Source: CAZONU01 sp965370045
Lineage (GTDB): Bacteria; Planctomycetota; SZUA-567; JAKLDR01
Reading direction: 5' to 3'
Assembly (NCBI GenBank): GCA_965370045.1
Contig: CBDUSI010000027.1
Location: 1 to 42,923 of the forward strand
Length of the DNA stretch: 42,923 bases
Shown here: positions 1-7,925 of the stretch, piece by piece
Numbering within the stretch: position 1 is the stretch's first letter
Layout of the letters: each line of letters opens with the position of its first letter
Translations under genes and position numbers: made by a program
Notes under the pieces: model-generated
What the model was told of the DNA's origin: nothing
Database searches by the model: none
What the model saw: the letters and a program-made list of their open reading frames with translations, nothing else

Positions 1-1
1 C

Positions 2-646
2 AGCCTGGCCCACAACGGGGTGCTCTTTCTCGACGAGCTCCCGGAGTTCGACCGCCGCGCCCGCGAGGCCCTGCGCCAGCCGCTGGAGCTCGGCGAGATC
101 ACCGTGACCCGCGCCGGCGCGTCGAACACCTATCCCTCACGGCTCATGCTGGTCGCGGCCATGAACCCCTGCCCCTGCGGACACCGCGGCGACTCGCGCC
201 GGGAGTGCCGCTGCTCGCCGCGCCAAGTAGAGAAGTACTTCGGGCGCGTCTCCGGCCCGCTCTTAGAACGCTTCGACCTCCAGGTCGAGGTCCCCGCGGT
301 GCCCTACCGCGAGCTGGCCGCCGCCGGCGGCGAGCCCAGCGCCGGGGTCCGCGAGGTCGTACAGGCCGCGCGGGAGCGCGGGGCGAAGCGCCTGGCCGGC
401 TCGGGCTGCTACGCCAACGCGGCCATGAGCGAGAAGCTCACCCGCAAGCTGGCCAAACCCGACGCCGCCGGCGAACAGTTGCTCAAGCACGCAGTCGAGC
501 GGCTGGGCTTCAGCGCGCGGGGCTACTCCCGGGCCCTCAAGGTCGCCCGGACCATCGCGGACCTGGCCGAATCGGACGCCGTCGGCGCCGAGCACGTCTC
601 CGAGGCCATACAGTACCGCACGCTGGACCGCGGCGGCTTCGACTGA
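2..646 (+). CDS. comM: ComM/YifB-family Mg-chelatase-like AAA+ ATPase, 3' part
   Basis: The gene enters from the left edge, so only the last 214 residues are visible. In this family ComM is a hexameric helicase that promotes branch migration during integration of DNA taken up by transformation. The visible part starts just before the Walker B segment (FLDELPEF). Next come the family-typical NPCPCG motif with further cysteines (CRCSPRQ), the arginine-finger segment (GPLLERFDLQ) and the C-terminal helical Mg-chelatase domain (ARGYSRALKVARTIADL). The Walker A motif lies outside the window. The small gene at 656 begins 9 bases after the stop and may be read from the same transcript. Family assignment is secure; a role in transformation here is inference. 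Confidence 0.93.
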   Translation, partial: SLAHNGVLFLDELPEFDRRAREALRQPLELGEITVTRAGASNTYPSRLMLVAAMNPCPCGHRGDSRRECRCSPRQVEKYFGRVSGPLLERFDLQVEVPAVPYRELAAAGGEPSAGVREVVQAARERGAKRLAGSGCYANAAMSEKLTRKLAKPDAAGEQLLKHAVERLGFSARGYSRALKVARTIADLAESDAVGAEHVSEAIQYRTLDRGGFD

Positions 647-655
647 GGCGCGGCA

Positions 656-949
656 ATGCACGAATTCCTGTTGAGACGGACTGATGGTGAGTGGTTCGAC
701 TTACCAGTGGATCAATTCCCGAAGGTACTCCGACCGAACTCAGTGCCATCGGAACCGATTCAAGGGGAGGGCGAGCACCGCATTTTAGTTCGAGGTTGTG
801 AAGTTTCATTCTCATACGAAGATCCCGGTATACAGGTCTGCTTCGAAACCGGCGAGATATCTGAAGCGGACACCGCGAACATAGCCAAGGAGATCCTCCG
901 CAACATAGAAGAGGCCACTGGCCAATCCGGCAAGGTGGTTCCTCTCTGA
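656..949 (+). CDS. hypothetical small acidic protein
   Basis: A 97-residue soluble protein of no family I recognise. It has no signal peptide or membrane segment. The N-terminal half is predicted mostly beta (RILVRGCEVSFSYED) and the C-terminus is a helix (ADTANIAKEILRNIEEATG), a small alpha/beta layout. The start codon follows the comM stop by only 9 bases and has no clear Shine-Dalgarno sequence, so translation may depend on comM. Codon use is clearly more AT-rich than in neighbouring genes (many CGA, GTT, TTA and ATA codons), which suggests recent acquisition or relaxed selection. It resembles in size and acidity many orphan immunity-type proteins, but nothing in the sequence proves that. 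Confidence 0.6.
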   Translation: MHEFLLRRTDGEWFDLPVDQFPKVLRPNSVPSEPIQGEGEHRILVRGCEVSFSYEDPGIQVCFETGEISEADTANIAKEILRNIEEATGQSGKVVPL

Positions 950-960
950 AGAAGATAAAG

Positions 961-1779
961 CTATCGGTTCTCCTGCGATTCGTGCTCCGGCTTCCTCTCA
1001 AACACCGCTTTCACCGGCAGATGGTCCGACGCGCCTCCTTTGATGACTTCCGCGCGGCAGGCGTCGAGCGCCGGTGAATAAAGCACGTGGTCGAAGCGCC
1101 GGCGCAGGCGGATGAGTCGCGCTCGCCAGCGCCAGGTGTGGCTTCTTCTGTCAAAGAGACTCAGCGCGTCGGTATAGCCTTTGGCGACGAGGTACTTCAC
1201 TGCGGCTCCGCCTTCCTGTTCGTTGAAATCGCCAAGGACCAGGCGCGGTTTCTCAGGATCCAGCTTAGCTTCGAGTTCGGTAACCTCGGCCAGCCGGATC
1301 TTCTTGGTGCGCCCGTAGGCGGAGAGGCTGATCCCCCCGCGATCGCCCAGCGGCGGCCGCAGGTGCACGGAGAGTATCTGCACGGGGCCCAGCGGCGTTT
1401 TGGCTTCCAGTATCCATCCGTGGAACCACCCGGCGCGGGGTTTATGCCAGCTGATCTCCTTGACCGGGAACTTGGAGAAGACGGCCATGCCCCCGGCGGC
1501 CGGGGCGTGGCGAAAGAGGACGTGGGGGTAGACCTTCTTGAGCCGCGGGTGCAGATAGGTCTCCCAGGCGAGGGAGGTCTCCTGCAGGCAAATGATATCA
1601 GCGTCCGCCGCGATGATCGCCGCCAGGCTCAAGTCCGCGCGGTAGCCGCCGTAGTTCACGTTGTAGGTCAGCGCGCTGAAGTGCTTGCCAACTGGCTCGC
1701 GCGGCTTGCGCAGCGGAGCCCCGCAGCCCGCGGCGGCCAGGACCAGCAGCAGCAACCCCGTACCCGGTTTCAGGAACAC
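961..1779 (-). CDS. endonuclease/exonuclease/phosphatase-family lipoprotein
   Basis: This 272-residue protein has the fold shared by DNase I, exonuclease III and inositol phosphatases. The family motifs appear in order: LTYNVNYG near the start, ICLQETS with the metal-binding Glu, SVHLRPP, LGDFNEQ and the C-terminal SDHLPV. They hold the metal ligands and catalytic His/Asp, so the enzyme looks active on a phosphodiester or phosphomonoester. The N-terminus is a lipoprotein signal with lipobox AAGC, Cys19, so the domain should be anchored outside the inner membrane and is unlikely to act on the chromosome. The GTG start at 1779 is supported by GGAGGG a few bases upstream. The substrate cannot be told from sequence. 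Confidence 0.85.
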   Translation of the reverse strand: MFLKPGTGLLLLVLAAAGCGAPLRKPREPVGKHFSALTYNVNYGGYRADLSLAAIIAADADIICLQETSLAWETYLHPRLKKVYPHVLFRHAPAAGGMAVFSKFPVKEISWHKPRAGWFHGWILEAKTPLGPVQILSVHLRPPLGDRGGISLSAYGRTKKIRLAEVTELEAKLDPEKPRLVLGDFNEQEGGAAVKYLVAKGYTDALSLFDRRSHTWRWRARLIRLRRRFDHVLYSPALDACRAEVIKGGASDHLPVKAVFERKPEHESQENR

Positions 1780-1859
1780 ATTTCCCTCCCACCCAGTGAC
1801 GGGCCGGGCGGTCCATTATTCAATCGCTCACAGTCCCCTGAGCTCGCCCCCAAAAGCAG

Positions 1860-1924
1860 CCCCTCCCGGCTGCGGACCGGGAGGGGCCGTTGCTGGAGTG
1901 CCTCCGGGCGATGCCCGGAGGCAC
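1860..1924 (-). terminator. tandem perfect hairpins downstream of the DUF5610-like gene
   Basis: Two adjacent perfect inverted repeats follow the stop codon of the minus-strand gene ending at 1931. The first has 12-bp arms (1898-1909 and 1913-1924) around a 3-base loop. The second has 10-bp arms (1860-1869 and 1877-1886) around a 7-base loop. On the minus strand the second is followed within a few bases by TTTT. The position and GC-rich stems fit a transcription terminator or an mRNA 3'-end stabiliser, although the T-tract is short. Confidence 0.65.
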
Positions 1925-1930
1925 TGGGGT

Positions 1931-2734
1931 CTAGGCTACCAGGTCCAGGAGCTCGCCCGGCGCGTGGGTGATCGGAATGGAGTCCAGGCGCAGGGTCCCG
2001 TCGGCATTCAGCCGATCGAGGACCTCGTCCAGCAGCGCTGCCGGGTCGCTTGAGAGCCCGCCGAAAGTGTAGTTGAAGGTCAGCCCCGCGCCGCGCGCCG
2101 CGGCCAGCTCGCCGGGGTTCTTGGAGAGCCCGTTCTCGACGAAGTTATCAAACGCGTTGAAGACCAGCTCGTGGGTCCTGTCGATGTTGCCCTGCACTTC
2201 CCCGGGCAGCGCGCCCAGAATGCTCTGGGCCTCGCGGAAGCCCTTCTCCACCGCGGCGCCGATATACTCGGCGAACTCCGCGCGGTTCTCCCCGTTGTCC
2301 TCGCGCCCGTCGAGCCACTGCCCGTACCAGCTGGTCGCGAAGTCGAAAATGCGCTCGGCGGTGGCCTCGGGGGTAAACATCTCCGCCAGCCGGTCGATGG
2401 GCCGGACGCCGCCCTCGTCGGGCTGGAAGGCCTCGGCGTGACCGGCCATGATCTCCGCCAGCTGCGCAGCGAGGTTCGATTCCTCGCCACCGCCGCCGGA
2501 TCCCTTCACCTGCTTGGCAACCCTGATGGTGGCTTCGAGCAGCAGGCGCACCTGCATCGCGCGGACCTGCTCCCGCGGCGAGGCCTCCTTGACTGCCCCG
2601 GCGCGCTCCGCCCGGGAGTCCTTCCCCTTGGGGGCGTCGACGTTCATTCGCGCCCCCCGCCCGGCGGCCGCCCCCTTGCCAAGACTGTTCAGAAGAGTGC
2701 TCGGATCGGTTCCCGCGATTCCGCCCAGCGCCAT
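1931..2734 (-). CDS. DUF5610-like domain protein
   Basis: A 267-residue protein with a Gly/Ala-rich, probably disordered N-terminus (about 1-80) and a helical domain from about residue 110 to 200. The segment running from FATSWYGQWL through AAVEKGFREAQSILGALPG to DRTHELVFNAFDNF matches my memory of the DUF5610 family, whose function is unknown. No signal peptide or membrane segment is visible. The C-terminal 50 residues (FNYTFGG, LRLDSIPIT) look beta-rich and may form a separate piece. The ATG at 2734 is chosen because a strong AAGGAGGT Shine-Dalgarno sequence lies just upstream; an upstream extension is open but has no such signal. The gene is followed by a double hairpin. The family name is moderately secure; no function is proposed. 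Confidence 0.72.
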   Translation of the reverse strand: MALGGIAGTDPSTLLNSLGKGAAAGRGARMNVDAPKGKDSRAERAGAVKEASPREQVRAMQVRLLLEATIRVAKQVKGSGGGGEESNLAAQLAEIMAGHAEAFQPDEGGVRPIDRLAEMFTPEATAERIFDFATSWYGQWLDGREDNGENRAEFAEYIGAAVEKGFREAQSILGALPGEVQGNIDRTHELVFNAFDNFVENGLSKNPGELAAARGAGLTFNYTFGGLSSDPAALLDEVLDRLNADGTLRLDSIPITHAPGELLDLVA

Positions 2735-2961
2735 GTCTACCTCCTTGTATAAGCCACACAGCCTCGTGCCGTGTGCCGCAGTCACTAATGCTTTCGGTCA
2801 TTTGTTATCGGACTTTAGGGGCTTTCCGCAGGGCCTGCCGATTGAGCGCGTCATGCCCCCCTTCAAGGCGCGACGCCTGCCCGCGCCCCCGTAAACGCCA
2901 CATAACAAATGCTTTACACCGAGGCGCGCATCTTCCTGTCGGCGGCCCGCCCCAATTATTC

Positions 2962-2989
2962 TTGTTTCCCGTCCCTCCCGTGATAGACT
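2962..2989 (+). promoter_or_regulatory. putative sigma-70 promoter of the ABC exporter gene
   Basis: TTGTTT, a 16-base spacer and TAGACT. The expected transcription start, near 2996, is almost at the ATG at 2999. No Shine-Dalgarno sequence precedes that ATG, so the mRNA would be leaderless or nearly so. The rest of the 264-base gap to the divergent gene (2735-2961) holds one distant 9-bp inverted repeat (2800-2808 and 2902-2910) and nothing else I recognise. Confidence 0.4.
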
Positions 2990-2998
2990 GGCCGGCCC

Positions 2999-5536
2999 AT
3001 GAGCCAGCCCCAGAGCGCCCCCCGCCGCGCCGGCGTCAGCCGTGTCCTGCGCCTCGAAAGCATGCCCGCGCCGATGGTGAGCGCGCTGGAGACCGCCGGC
3101 ATTCCCCGCGCGCGCCTCCTGGCCGCCTTCCCCGCGGACCTCTCATCCGGCGGCAAGTTCGTCGAGCGCTGGCTGGTGGTGGCCCGCGACTGCCTGGCGG
3201 TCCTGGATGGTGCGCTCGATGCCGGGCGCTTCGAGCTCGGCGCCCGGGAGCCTTTCAAGGGCATGAGCGCCCTCGAGTACCGCAGCATGGTTGGCGGCGG
3301 GCTGGTGCTGGTCAAGCGCGGCGAGGAGCAGAAAGAGCTGGTGCGCTGCTCGCGCGCCGTCGACCGCGCCATCCAGGCGATGCTCGCCAAGCTGCGCGCC
3401 CACCTGGAGATCGACAAGTCTTCCGAAGACGAGGACAAGGAAGAGAAGGGGAAGAAGAAAGGCGAGGGCGGGGAAACCAAGGACCAGGAGAAGAAGCCCC
3501 CGCCCGAGGCGCTCCCCGAACTCTCCGAGGCGGCGGCCCGTGTCTTCCTGGGCCAGCTCGACGAGCTCGGCGAGCAGCGCTACTGCGCCAAGTGCGGCCT
3601 GCCCCTCAAGCAGGACTGCTCGGTCTGCCCGGTGTGCGTCAGCCGCGGCCGGACGCTGGTGCGGATATTCAGCTTCGCCAAGGTCTACCGCGGTCGGCTC
3701 TTTCTGCTCTGCACGTTACTGGTCATCACCGTGCTTTTCAGGGTCGTCCCACCCTACCTGCAGGGCAGGATCTTCGACGAGGCCCTGATACCCAAGGCGA
3801 AGGTCACCGACGAGACCCGGACGGACGTCGTCGAGGCCCTGACGAAGGAAAAGCCCCTCTCCGACGAAAGCAGGAAGCGACTGGTGGGGCAGCTCACGCA
3901 GGACAATCCCAAGTCGAAGAGCTACCGGCTGAGCTTCCTTATCTGGGCGGTGGTCGGTCTGGCAACCGCCCACGTTTTCGCGGCGCTGCTGCGCATCGTG
4001 GCCGGCAGACTGGCGGTGGTCGCCGCCGGGGCCATAAGCCGAGACGTCCGCGGCACAGTTTTCAGACACCTTCAATTCCTGTCGCTGGGCTACTTCGACC
4101 GCCACAAGACCGGCGCGCTGATGAGCCGGGTGAACGGCGACACCCGCATGCTTCAGGGCTTCCTGGTCAACGGGGTGCAGTTCACGCTGGTTGCCGTGCT
4201 CGAAATATTCCTGATCACCGGCGTTCTCATGTGGCTCAACTGGCGGCTGGCGCTGCTGGTGCTCATACCCGCGCCCTTCGTGCTGCTCTTCACCAAGCTG
4301 GTCTGGAAGAAGATCATCCGCCGCTTCCGACGGCTTTGGGAGGCCATGAGCCGGCTCAGCGCGGTGCTCAACGACTCGCTGCGCGGCGTGCGGGTGGTCA
4401 AGGCCTTCGGCGGCGAAGAGCAGGAAGTCAGCCGTTTCGAGCTGCGCAGCAAAGCCAGCTACCAGGCGGAGATGACCGCCGAGAAGACCTGGATGACCCT
4501 CACTCCGCTTATTGGCCTGATAATGGGCACGGGGCTCTACATGGTGCTGCTGGCCGGCGGTAGCGCGCTGATCGCCGGATCCTCAACCATCGGCGAGTTG
4601 ACCCCCGGACTGATGGTCCAGTACATCGCGTATCTGCCCATGCTCTACATGCCGCTCCAGGTAATGACCCGGCTCAACGAGTGGCTGACCCGCTCGATGA
4701 CCGCAGCGGAGCGCATCTTCGAGATACTCGACACCCAGACCGAGGTGCCCGAGCCCGCCGAGCCGGTGTCAATGCCGCGCATCGAGGGGCGCATCGAGCT
4801 GCGCAACGTGTTCTTCGGCTACGAGAAGCACACCCCGGTCATCAAGGGCATGAACCTGACCATCGAGCCCGGCGAGATGATCGGCCTGGTGGGCCACTCC
4901 GGCGGGGGAAAATCCACCACCATCAACCTGGCCACCCGCCTGTACGACGTGGACGAGGGCCAGGTGCTCATCGACGGGGTCGACGTCCGCAACATTCCTC
5001 TGAAGGACCTGCGCGACCAGATCGGCGTGGTCCTCCAGGAGACCTTCCTCTTCTCCGGCACGGTGCACGAGAACATCGCCTACGCCAAGCCGGGGGCCGC
5101 GCCCGCGGAGATCATCAGCGCGTCCAAGATGGCCAACGCCCACGAGTTCATCATGGGGCGGCCCGACGGATACGACTCGGACGTCGAGGAGGGCGGCGGC
5201 AACTTCTCCAGCGGCGAGAAGCAGCGCCTGGCCATCGCCCGGGCCATCCTCCACGACCCGCGCATCCTGATCCTCGACGAGGCCACCAGTTCGGTGGACA
5301 CCAAGACCGAGAAGCAGATCCAGGAGGCCATCACCCGGCTGACCGAGGGGCGCACCACCATCGCCATCGCCCACCGGCTCTCCACGCTGCGCGACGCGAA
5401 CCGCCTGGCGGTCATCGAGAAGGGCGAGATCACCGAGCTGGGCACCCACGAGGAGCTGGTCGCCAAGGAGGGCATCTACCACGACCTGGTCAAGACCCAG
5501 ACGGAGATGACCTCGGCCATCGCGGTGGGGGGCTAA
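2999..5536 (+). CDS. ABC exporter (permease-ATPase) with N-terminal PH-like region and zinc ribbon
   Basis: An 845-residue half-transporter with extra N-terminal parts. Residues about 1-135 form a soluble alpha/beta region reminiscent of PH-like domains. Next comes a highly charged Lys/Glu/Pro linker (about 140-175), then a four-cysteine zinc ribbon (CAKCG, CSVCPVC; about 196-212). Six membrane helices of an exporter-type permease follow (about 225-575). The nucleotide-binding domain has Walker A GHSGGGKST (632-640), signature FSSGEKQR in place of the usual LSGGQ, Walker B ILILDEATSS and switch His in AHRLST. It should act as a homodimer in the inner membrane. The DUF1854 gene starts 2 bases after its stop. 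As I recall, this pair is annotated as cyanophycin-associated in proteobacteria; no cyanophycin gene is in this window, so the substrate stays open. Confidence 0.9.
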   Translation: MSQPQSAPRRAGVSRVLRLESMPAPMVSALETAGIPRARLLAAFPADLSSGGKFVERWLVVARDCLAVLDGALDAGRFELGAREPFKGMSALEYRSMVGGGLVLVKRGEEQKELVRCSRAVDRAIQAMLAKLRAHLEIDKSSEDEDKEEKGKKKGEGGETKDQEKKPPPEALPELSEAAARVFLGQLDELGEQRYCAKCGLPLKQDCSVCPVCVSRGRTLVRIFSFAKVYRGRLFLLCTLLVITVLFRVVPPYLQGRIFDEALIPKAKVTDETRTDVVEALTKEKPLSDESRKRLVGQLTQDNPKSKSYRLSFLIWAVVGLATAHVFAALLRIVAGRLAVVAAGAISRDVRGTVFRHLQFLSLGYFDRHKTGALMSRVNGDTRMLQGFLVNGVQFTLVAVLEIFLITGVLMWLNWRLALLVLIPAPFVLLFTKLVWKKIIRRFRRLWEAMSRLSAVLNDSLRGVRVVKAFGGEEQEVSRFELRSKASYQAEMTAEKTWMTLTPLIGLIMGTGLYMVLLAGGSALIAGSSTIGELTPGLMVQYIAYLPMLYMPLQVMTRLNEWLTRSMTAAERIFEILDTQTEVPEPAEPVSMPRIEGRIELRNVFFGYEKHTPVIKGMNLTIEPGEMIGLVGHSGGGKSTTINLATRLYDVDEGQVLIDGVDVRNIPLKDLRDQIGVVLQETFLFSGTVHENIAYAKPGAAPAEIISASKMANAHEFIMGRPDGYDSDVEEGGGNFSSGEKQRLAIARAILHDPRILILDEATSSVDTKTEKQIQEAITRLTEGRTTIAIAHRLSTLRDANRLAVIEKGEITELGTHEELVAKEGIYHDLVKTQTEMTSAIAVGG

Positions 5537-5538
5537 GC

Positions 5539-6060
5539 ATGGGCGAGAAGGAAAAGCAGAGCTCGCTGGCCGTCAGGTGGCTGGAGCCCGGCGAGGTTTC
5601 CGCGCGCTGGGACCCGGGGTCCGCCCGACTGGCAGTCACGATTTCCGGCGAAGAGGAGCTCACCGACGCGCGCGCCGCCCTGGCCTTCCCGGTCAGCCAC
5701 CCGGGCAAGTTCGTCGAGCTGTGCAACGCGGAGAACGAGCCCGCCGGCATGCTCCGCTCACTGAAGGGCCTGGACGACGCGACCCGCAAGGCCATCGATG
5801 CCGCGCTGGAGGTCCGCTACCTGATTCCCAGGGTCGAGCGGGTGCTTGACTTGCGTGAGACTTCGCCCTTCGTGCTCCGCTGGCGGGTGGCCACCGACCG
5901 CGGGGAGCGGGTCTTCACCACCGAGAGCCCCCGCGAGGCGGTCAAGTACCAGGGCCCCGACCGCATCCGGGTCACCGATCTGGCCGGCAACCACTACGAC
6001 TTCCCGACCCTCAAGGGCATGGACGCCGCCAGCCGGGCGATCCTGGAAGCATATCTTTAG
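5539..6060 (+). CDS. DUF1854 family protein, partner of the ABC exporter
   Basis: A 173-residue soluble protein beginning 2 bases after the ABC exporter stop, so the two are certainly co-transcribed and probably translationally coupled. The DUF1854 signature is seen in the C-terminal two thirds: LIPRVERVLDLRE, LRWRVATDRGERVF, DRIRVTDLAGNHYDF. The N-terminal 70 residues carry a second beta-rich segment. The pairing of a DUF1854 protein with an exporter-type ABC protein is a known conserved arrangement, usually discussed with cyanophycin metabolism. The biochemical role is unknown; a cytoplasmic regulatory or substrate-presenting subunit is inference. The next gene is convergent, with 50 bases of unremarkable sequence between them. 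Confidence 0.85.
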   Translation: MGEKEKQSSLAVRWLEPGEVSARWDPGSARLAVTISGEEELTDARAALAFPVSHPGKFVELCNAENEPAGMLRSLKGLDDATRKAIDAALEVRYLIPRVERVLDLRETSPFVLRWRVATDRGERVFTTESPREAVKYQGPDRIRVTDLAGNHYDFPTLKGMDAASRAILEAYL

Positions 6061-6110
6061 AGCAACGGACGTCGGCTGCTCCAGTAAGCGCTGAAGCGAA
6101 GCGGAAGCCC

Positions 6111-7382
6111 TCAGCCACCCAGCAGCCAGGCGACGGCCGCGAGAATGATCGCCACGGTTGCGGCCAGCTCCGCCGCGCCGGGCTTGGCCTCGCCTCGCCG
6201 GCGCTGCAGAAAGCGCAGCAGCGCTCCGGTGGCGCAGCCGAAGCGGCACCAGGGCCGCTTGAGGAATATCGAAGCGATCCATCCGACGACGAGCAATCCC
6301 AGCGCAATGCACATCCCCGTCCCGATATCCAACCCGGCTGAGGCCATCATGCCGGGAACGCTGTAACCGCTGAAGGGCTCGAAGGAAGCCAGGCGTCCCA
6401 CGGACATCCCGAAGAGCACCAGGCCGGCCATAACCAGCAGCAGCAGCCCGGGCAGCAGCCGGAGCCACTTGCCGAGCTTCTTCGGCAATCTCCTGGTCCA
6501 GGGGCTTATTCTGCCAATCAGCTCCTGCGCGGCGCCGTGCGGGCAGAGGTAAGCGCAATAGAGCGGCCGGCCGGTCGCGACCGGCATCAGCATCGAAACG
6601 ACGGCCAGCAGCACCATCGCCGGCATGCGCCGCCAGGGCAGGCCGCCCCCCGCGGCCCAGCCGAAAAGCTGCGTCTGGGAAACGAACCCGACGACGTAGA
6701 ACCCTATCCAGCCGGTCACCACCAGGTGCTGGGCGATGCGCAGCTTCTTGTGATACTTGCTCGAGGTGAAGAAGAGCGCCAGCGCGGAGATCAACAACGC
6801 CAAAGTAACCCCGTCCGGCCACGAGAACTTCAGCCCCCCGGCCGACGCGGGAAGGGGCAATGCGCCCTCGGCCCCCACGGCCAGCCCCAGCCGGAGGCGC
6901 ACGCTGTCGCGAATCGCCTCGCTGCTCATGGTCGCGGCGCTCACCGTGTCCACTTTCGCCGCGCCCGCCTCCCGCCAGTCGAGACCCTTCCAGCGCTCCA
7001 GTATCCCGCCCTCAACGGCGATCTTGAGGTAGTCCGGCGATTCGAGGTTCGGGAGCAGAAACAGCCCGACGATCCTGCCGTCCGGCCCGGTGCCGATGAG
7101 CGTCGGCGTGGGACCAGCGTGGCCGATGACCCCCTCATCGGCCGCCGGCGAGGTGGAGATGATCCGCCCCAGGAGCCGGCCGTCGGCACCCAGCACGTCG
7201 CTCCAGCCGTTCTCCTTGCGGGGGACCACGGCACGCTCGGCCTCCGGGAACAGCTTGGTGACGTCGACCAGCCGGATGGAGCTGTCCACCGGACGCGGCG
7301 GGGGCCGATTGACCCGATAGACCACGAAGGCCACCGCCGCGACCGCCGCCAGTCGGTAGACTATCTGCACCGCGCGTCTCAA
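6111..7382 (-). CDS. membrane FMN-binding redox protein with NosR/NapH-like cysteine pairs
   Basis: A 423-residue protein joining two electron-transfer modules. After an N-terminal membrane segment comes an FMN-binding domain. It ends in DTVSAATMSS (145-154), the ApbE flavinylation motif, with Thr151 as expected site of covalent FMN attachment outside the membrane. Several membrane helices follow, carrying CAYLCPHG (Cys276, Cys280) and WCRFGCATGA (Cys379, Cys383), the paired C-x3-C motifs of the NosR/NapH/CcoG type; the second lacks the usual Pro. No extra ferredoxin-type CX2CX2CX3C cluster is present. It probably moves electrons across the inner membrane to an unknown acceptor. The TTG start at 7382 is supported by GGAGGT upstream and by a promoter at 7404-7431. 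No ApbE gene is in the window. Confidence 0.83.
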   Translation of the reverse strand: MRRAVQIVYRLAAVAAVAFVVYRVNRPPPRPVDSSIRLVDVTKLFPEAERAVVPRKENGWSDVLGADGRLLGRIISTSPAADEGVIGHAGPTPTLIGTGPDGRIVGLFLLPNLESPDYLKIAVEGGILERWKGLDWREAGAAKVDTVSAATMSSEAIRDSVRLRLGLAVGAEGALPLPASAGGLKFSWPDGVTLALLISALALFFTSSKYHKKLRIAQHLVVTGWIGFYVVGFVSQTQLFGWAAGGGLPWRRMPAMVLLAVVSMLMPVATGRPLYCAYLCPHGAAQELIGRISPWTRRLPKKLGKWLRLLPGLLLLVMAGLVLFGMSVGRLASFEPFSGYSVPGMMASAGLDIGTGMCIALGLLVVGWIASIFLKRPWCRFGCATGALLRFLQRRRGEAKPGAAELAATVAIILAAVAWLLGG

Positions 7383-7403
7383 CTCAGCTGACCTCCAGAC
7401 AGC

Positions 7404-7431
7404 ATCCTAACAGTTGTGGGGCCTTCGGCAA
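7404..7431 (-). promoter_or_regulatory. putative sigma-70 promoter of the FMN-binding gene
   Basis: On the minus strand, TTGCCG (7431-7426), a 16-base spacer and TAGGAT (7409-7404). A transcription start near 7397 leaves GGAGGT (7395-7390) and the TTG start at 7382 in a leader of about 15 bases. Confidence 0.45.
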
Positions 7432-7450
7432 TCCCGCTTTCTGCCGCCAC

Positions 7451-7478
7451 TTGACCGCCCGCATCGCGGTCCTATGCT
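7451..7478 (+). promoter_or_regulatory. putative sigma-70 promoter of the PPC-domain gene
   Basis: TTGACC (7451-7456), a 16-base spacer and TATGCT (7473-7478). The promoter is divergent from that of the FMN-binding gene, with 19 bases between the -35 boxes. A strong AAGGAGG Shine-Dalgarno sequence follows before the ATG at 7500. Confidence 0.55.
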
Positions 7479-7499
7479 TGGGGGCCGAAGGAGGAAATC

Positions 7500-7925
7500 A
7501 TGATCGTCGAAGGCAAAACCGGCCGCGTTTTCGTGGGCCGCCTGGCCCACGGAGCGGACGTCCTGGCCGAGCTCACCCGCATCGCCGCCGAGAAGGGCGT
7601 CTCCGCCGGCCGCGTGGAGGTTATCGGTGCGGTTAAGCGTGCCCGCGTCGGCTACTACGACCAGCAGAAGAAGCAGTACGGATTCCGCGACTTCGACGAG
7701 CCGCTGGAGATACTCGCGGTGGTCGGCAACGTATCGCTCAAGGACGGCGCGGCCTTCGTCCACGCGCACATCACGTTGAGCGACGAAGAGGGCCAGGCCT
7801 TCGGCGGGCACCTGGCCGAGGGCACGACCGTCTTCGCCGCGGAGTTCAGGATAGAGGAACTGCCCGGCGCGGCGCTCAACCGCGTCCCCGACGAGACCAC
7901 CGGCCTGGCGCTGTGGAGTCAGTGA
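7500..7925 (+). CDS. PPC-domain (DUF296) protein
   Basis: A 141-residue protein made of a single PPC/DUF296 domain, the trimeric fold known as the plant AT-hook-associated domain and common as a stand-alone bacterial protein. Typical segments are DVLAELTRIAAEKGVSAGRV near the start, then EILAVVGNVSLKDGAAFVHAHITLSDEEG and FGGHLAEGTTVFAAEFRIEE, the latter with the conserved His residues that bind a metal in several family members (seen as HAH and GGH). There is no AT-hook, so direct DNA binding is not indicated. The start is fixed by AAGGAGG 7 bases upstream. The stop overlaps the GTG start of the dinG-like gene by 4 bases, so the two are translationally coupled. Cellular role unknown. Confidence 0.88.
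   Translation: MIVEGKTGRVFVGRLAHGADVLAELTRIAAEKGVSAGRVEVIGAVKRARVGYYDQQKKQYGFRDFDEPLEILAVVGNVSLKDGAAFVHAHITLSDEEGQAFGGHLAEGTTVFAAEFRIEELPGAALNRVPDETTGLALWSQ

Noticed and set aside
2735..2998. Sigma-54 or sigma-28 promoter before the DUF5610-like gene
   Set aside because: GGCACG and CCGATAA words are present but their spacing does not fit either consensus.
2773..4563. A 596-codon open frame on the plus strand over the start of the ABC exporter
   Set aside because: It is a shadow frame: Arg/Pro/Gly-rich, crossing the start of a well-defined gene in another frame.
2999..6060. Calling the ABC-DUF1854 pair a cyanophycin system
   Set aside because: No cyanophycin synthetase or cyanophycinase gene is present; the name rests only on a remembered association.
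5758..6822. A 354-codon minus-strand open frame crossing two convergent genes
   Set aside because: Low-complexity translation with no motif; both DUF1854 and the FMN protein are clearly coding in other frames.
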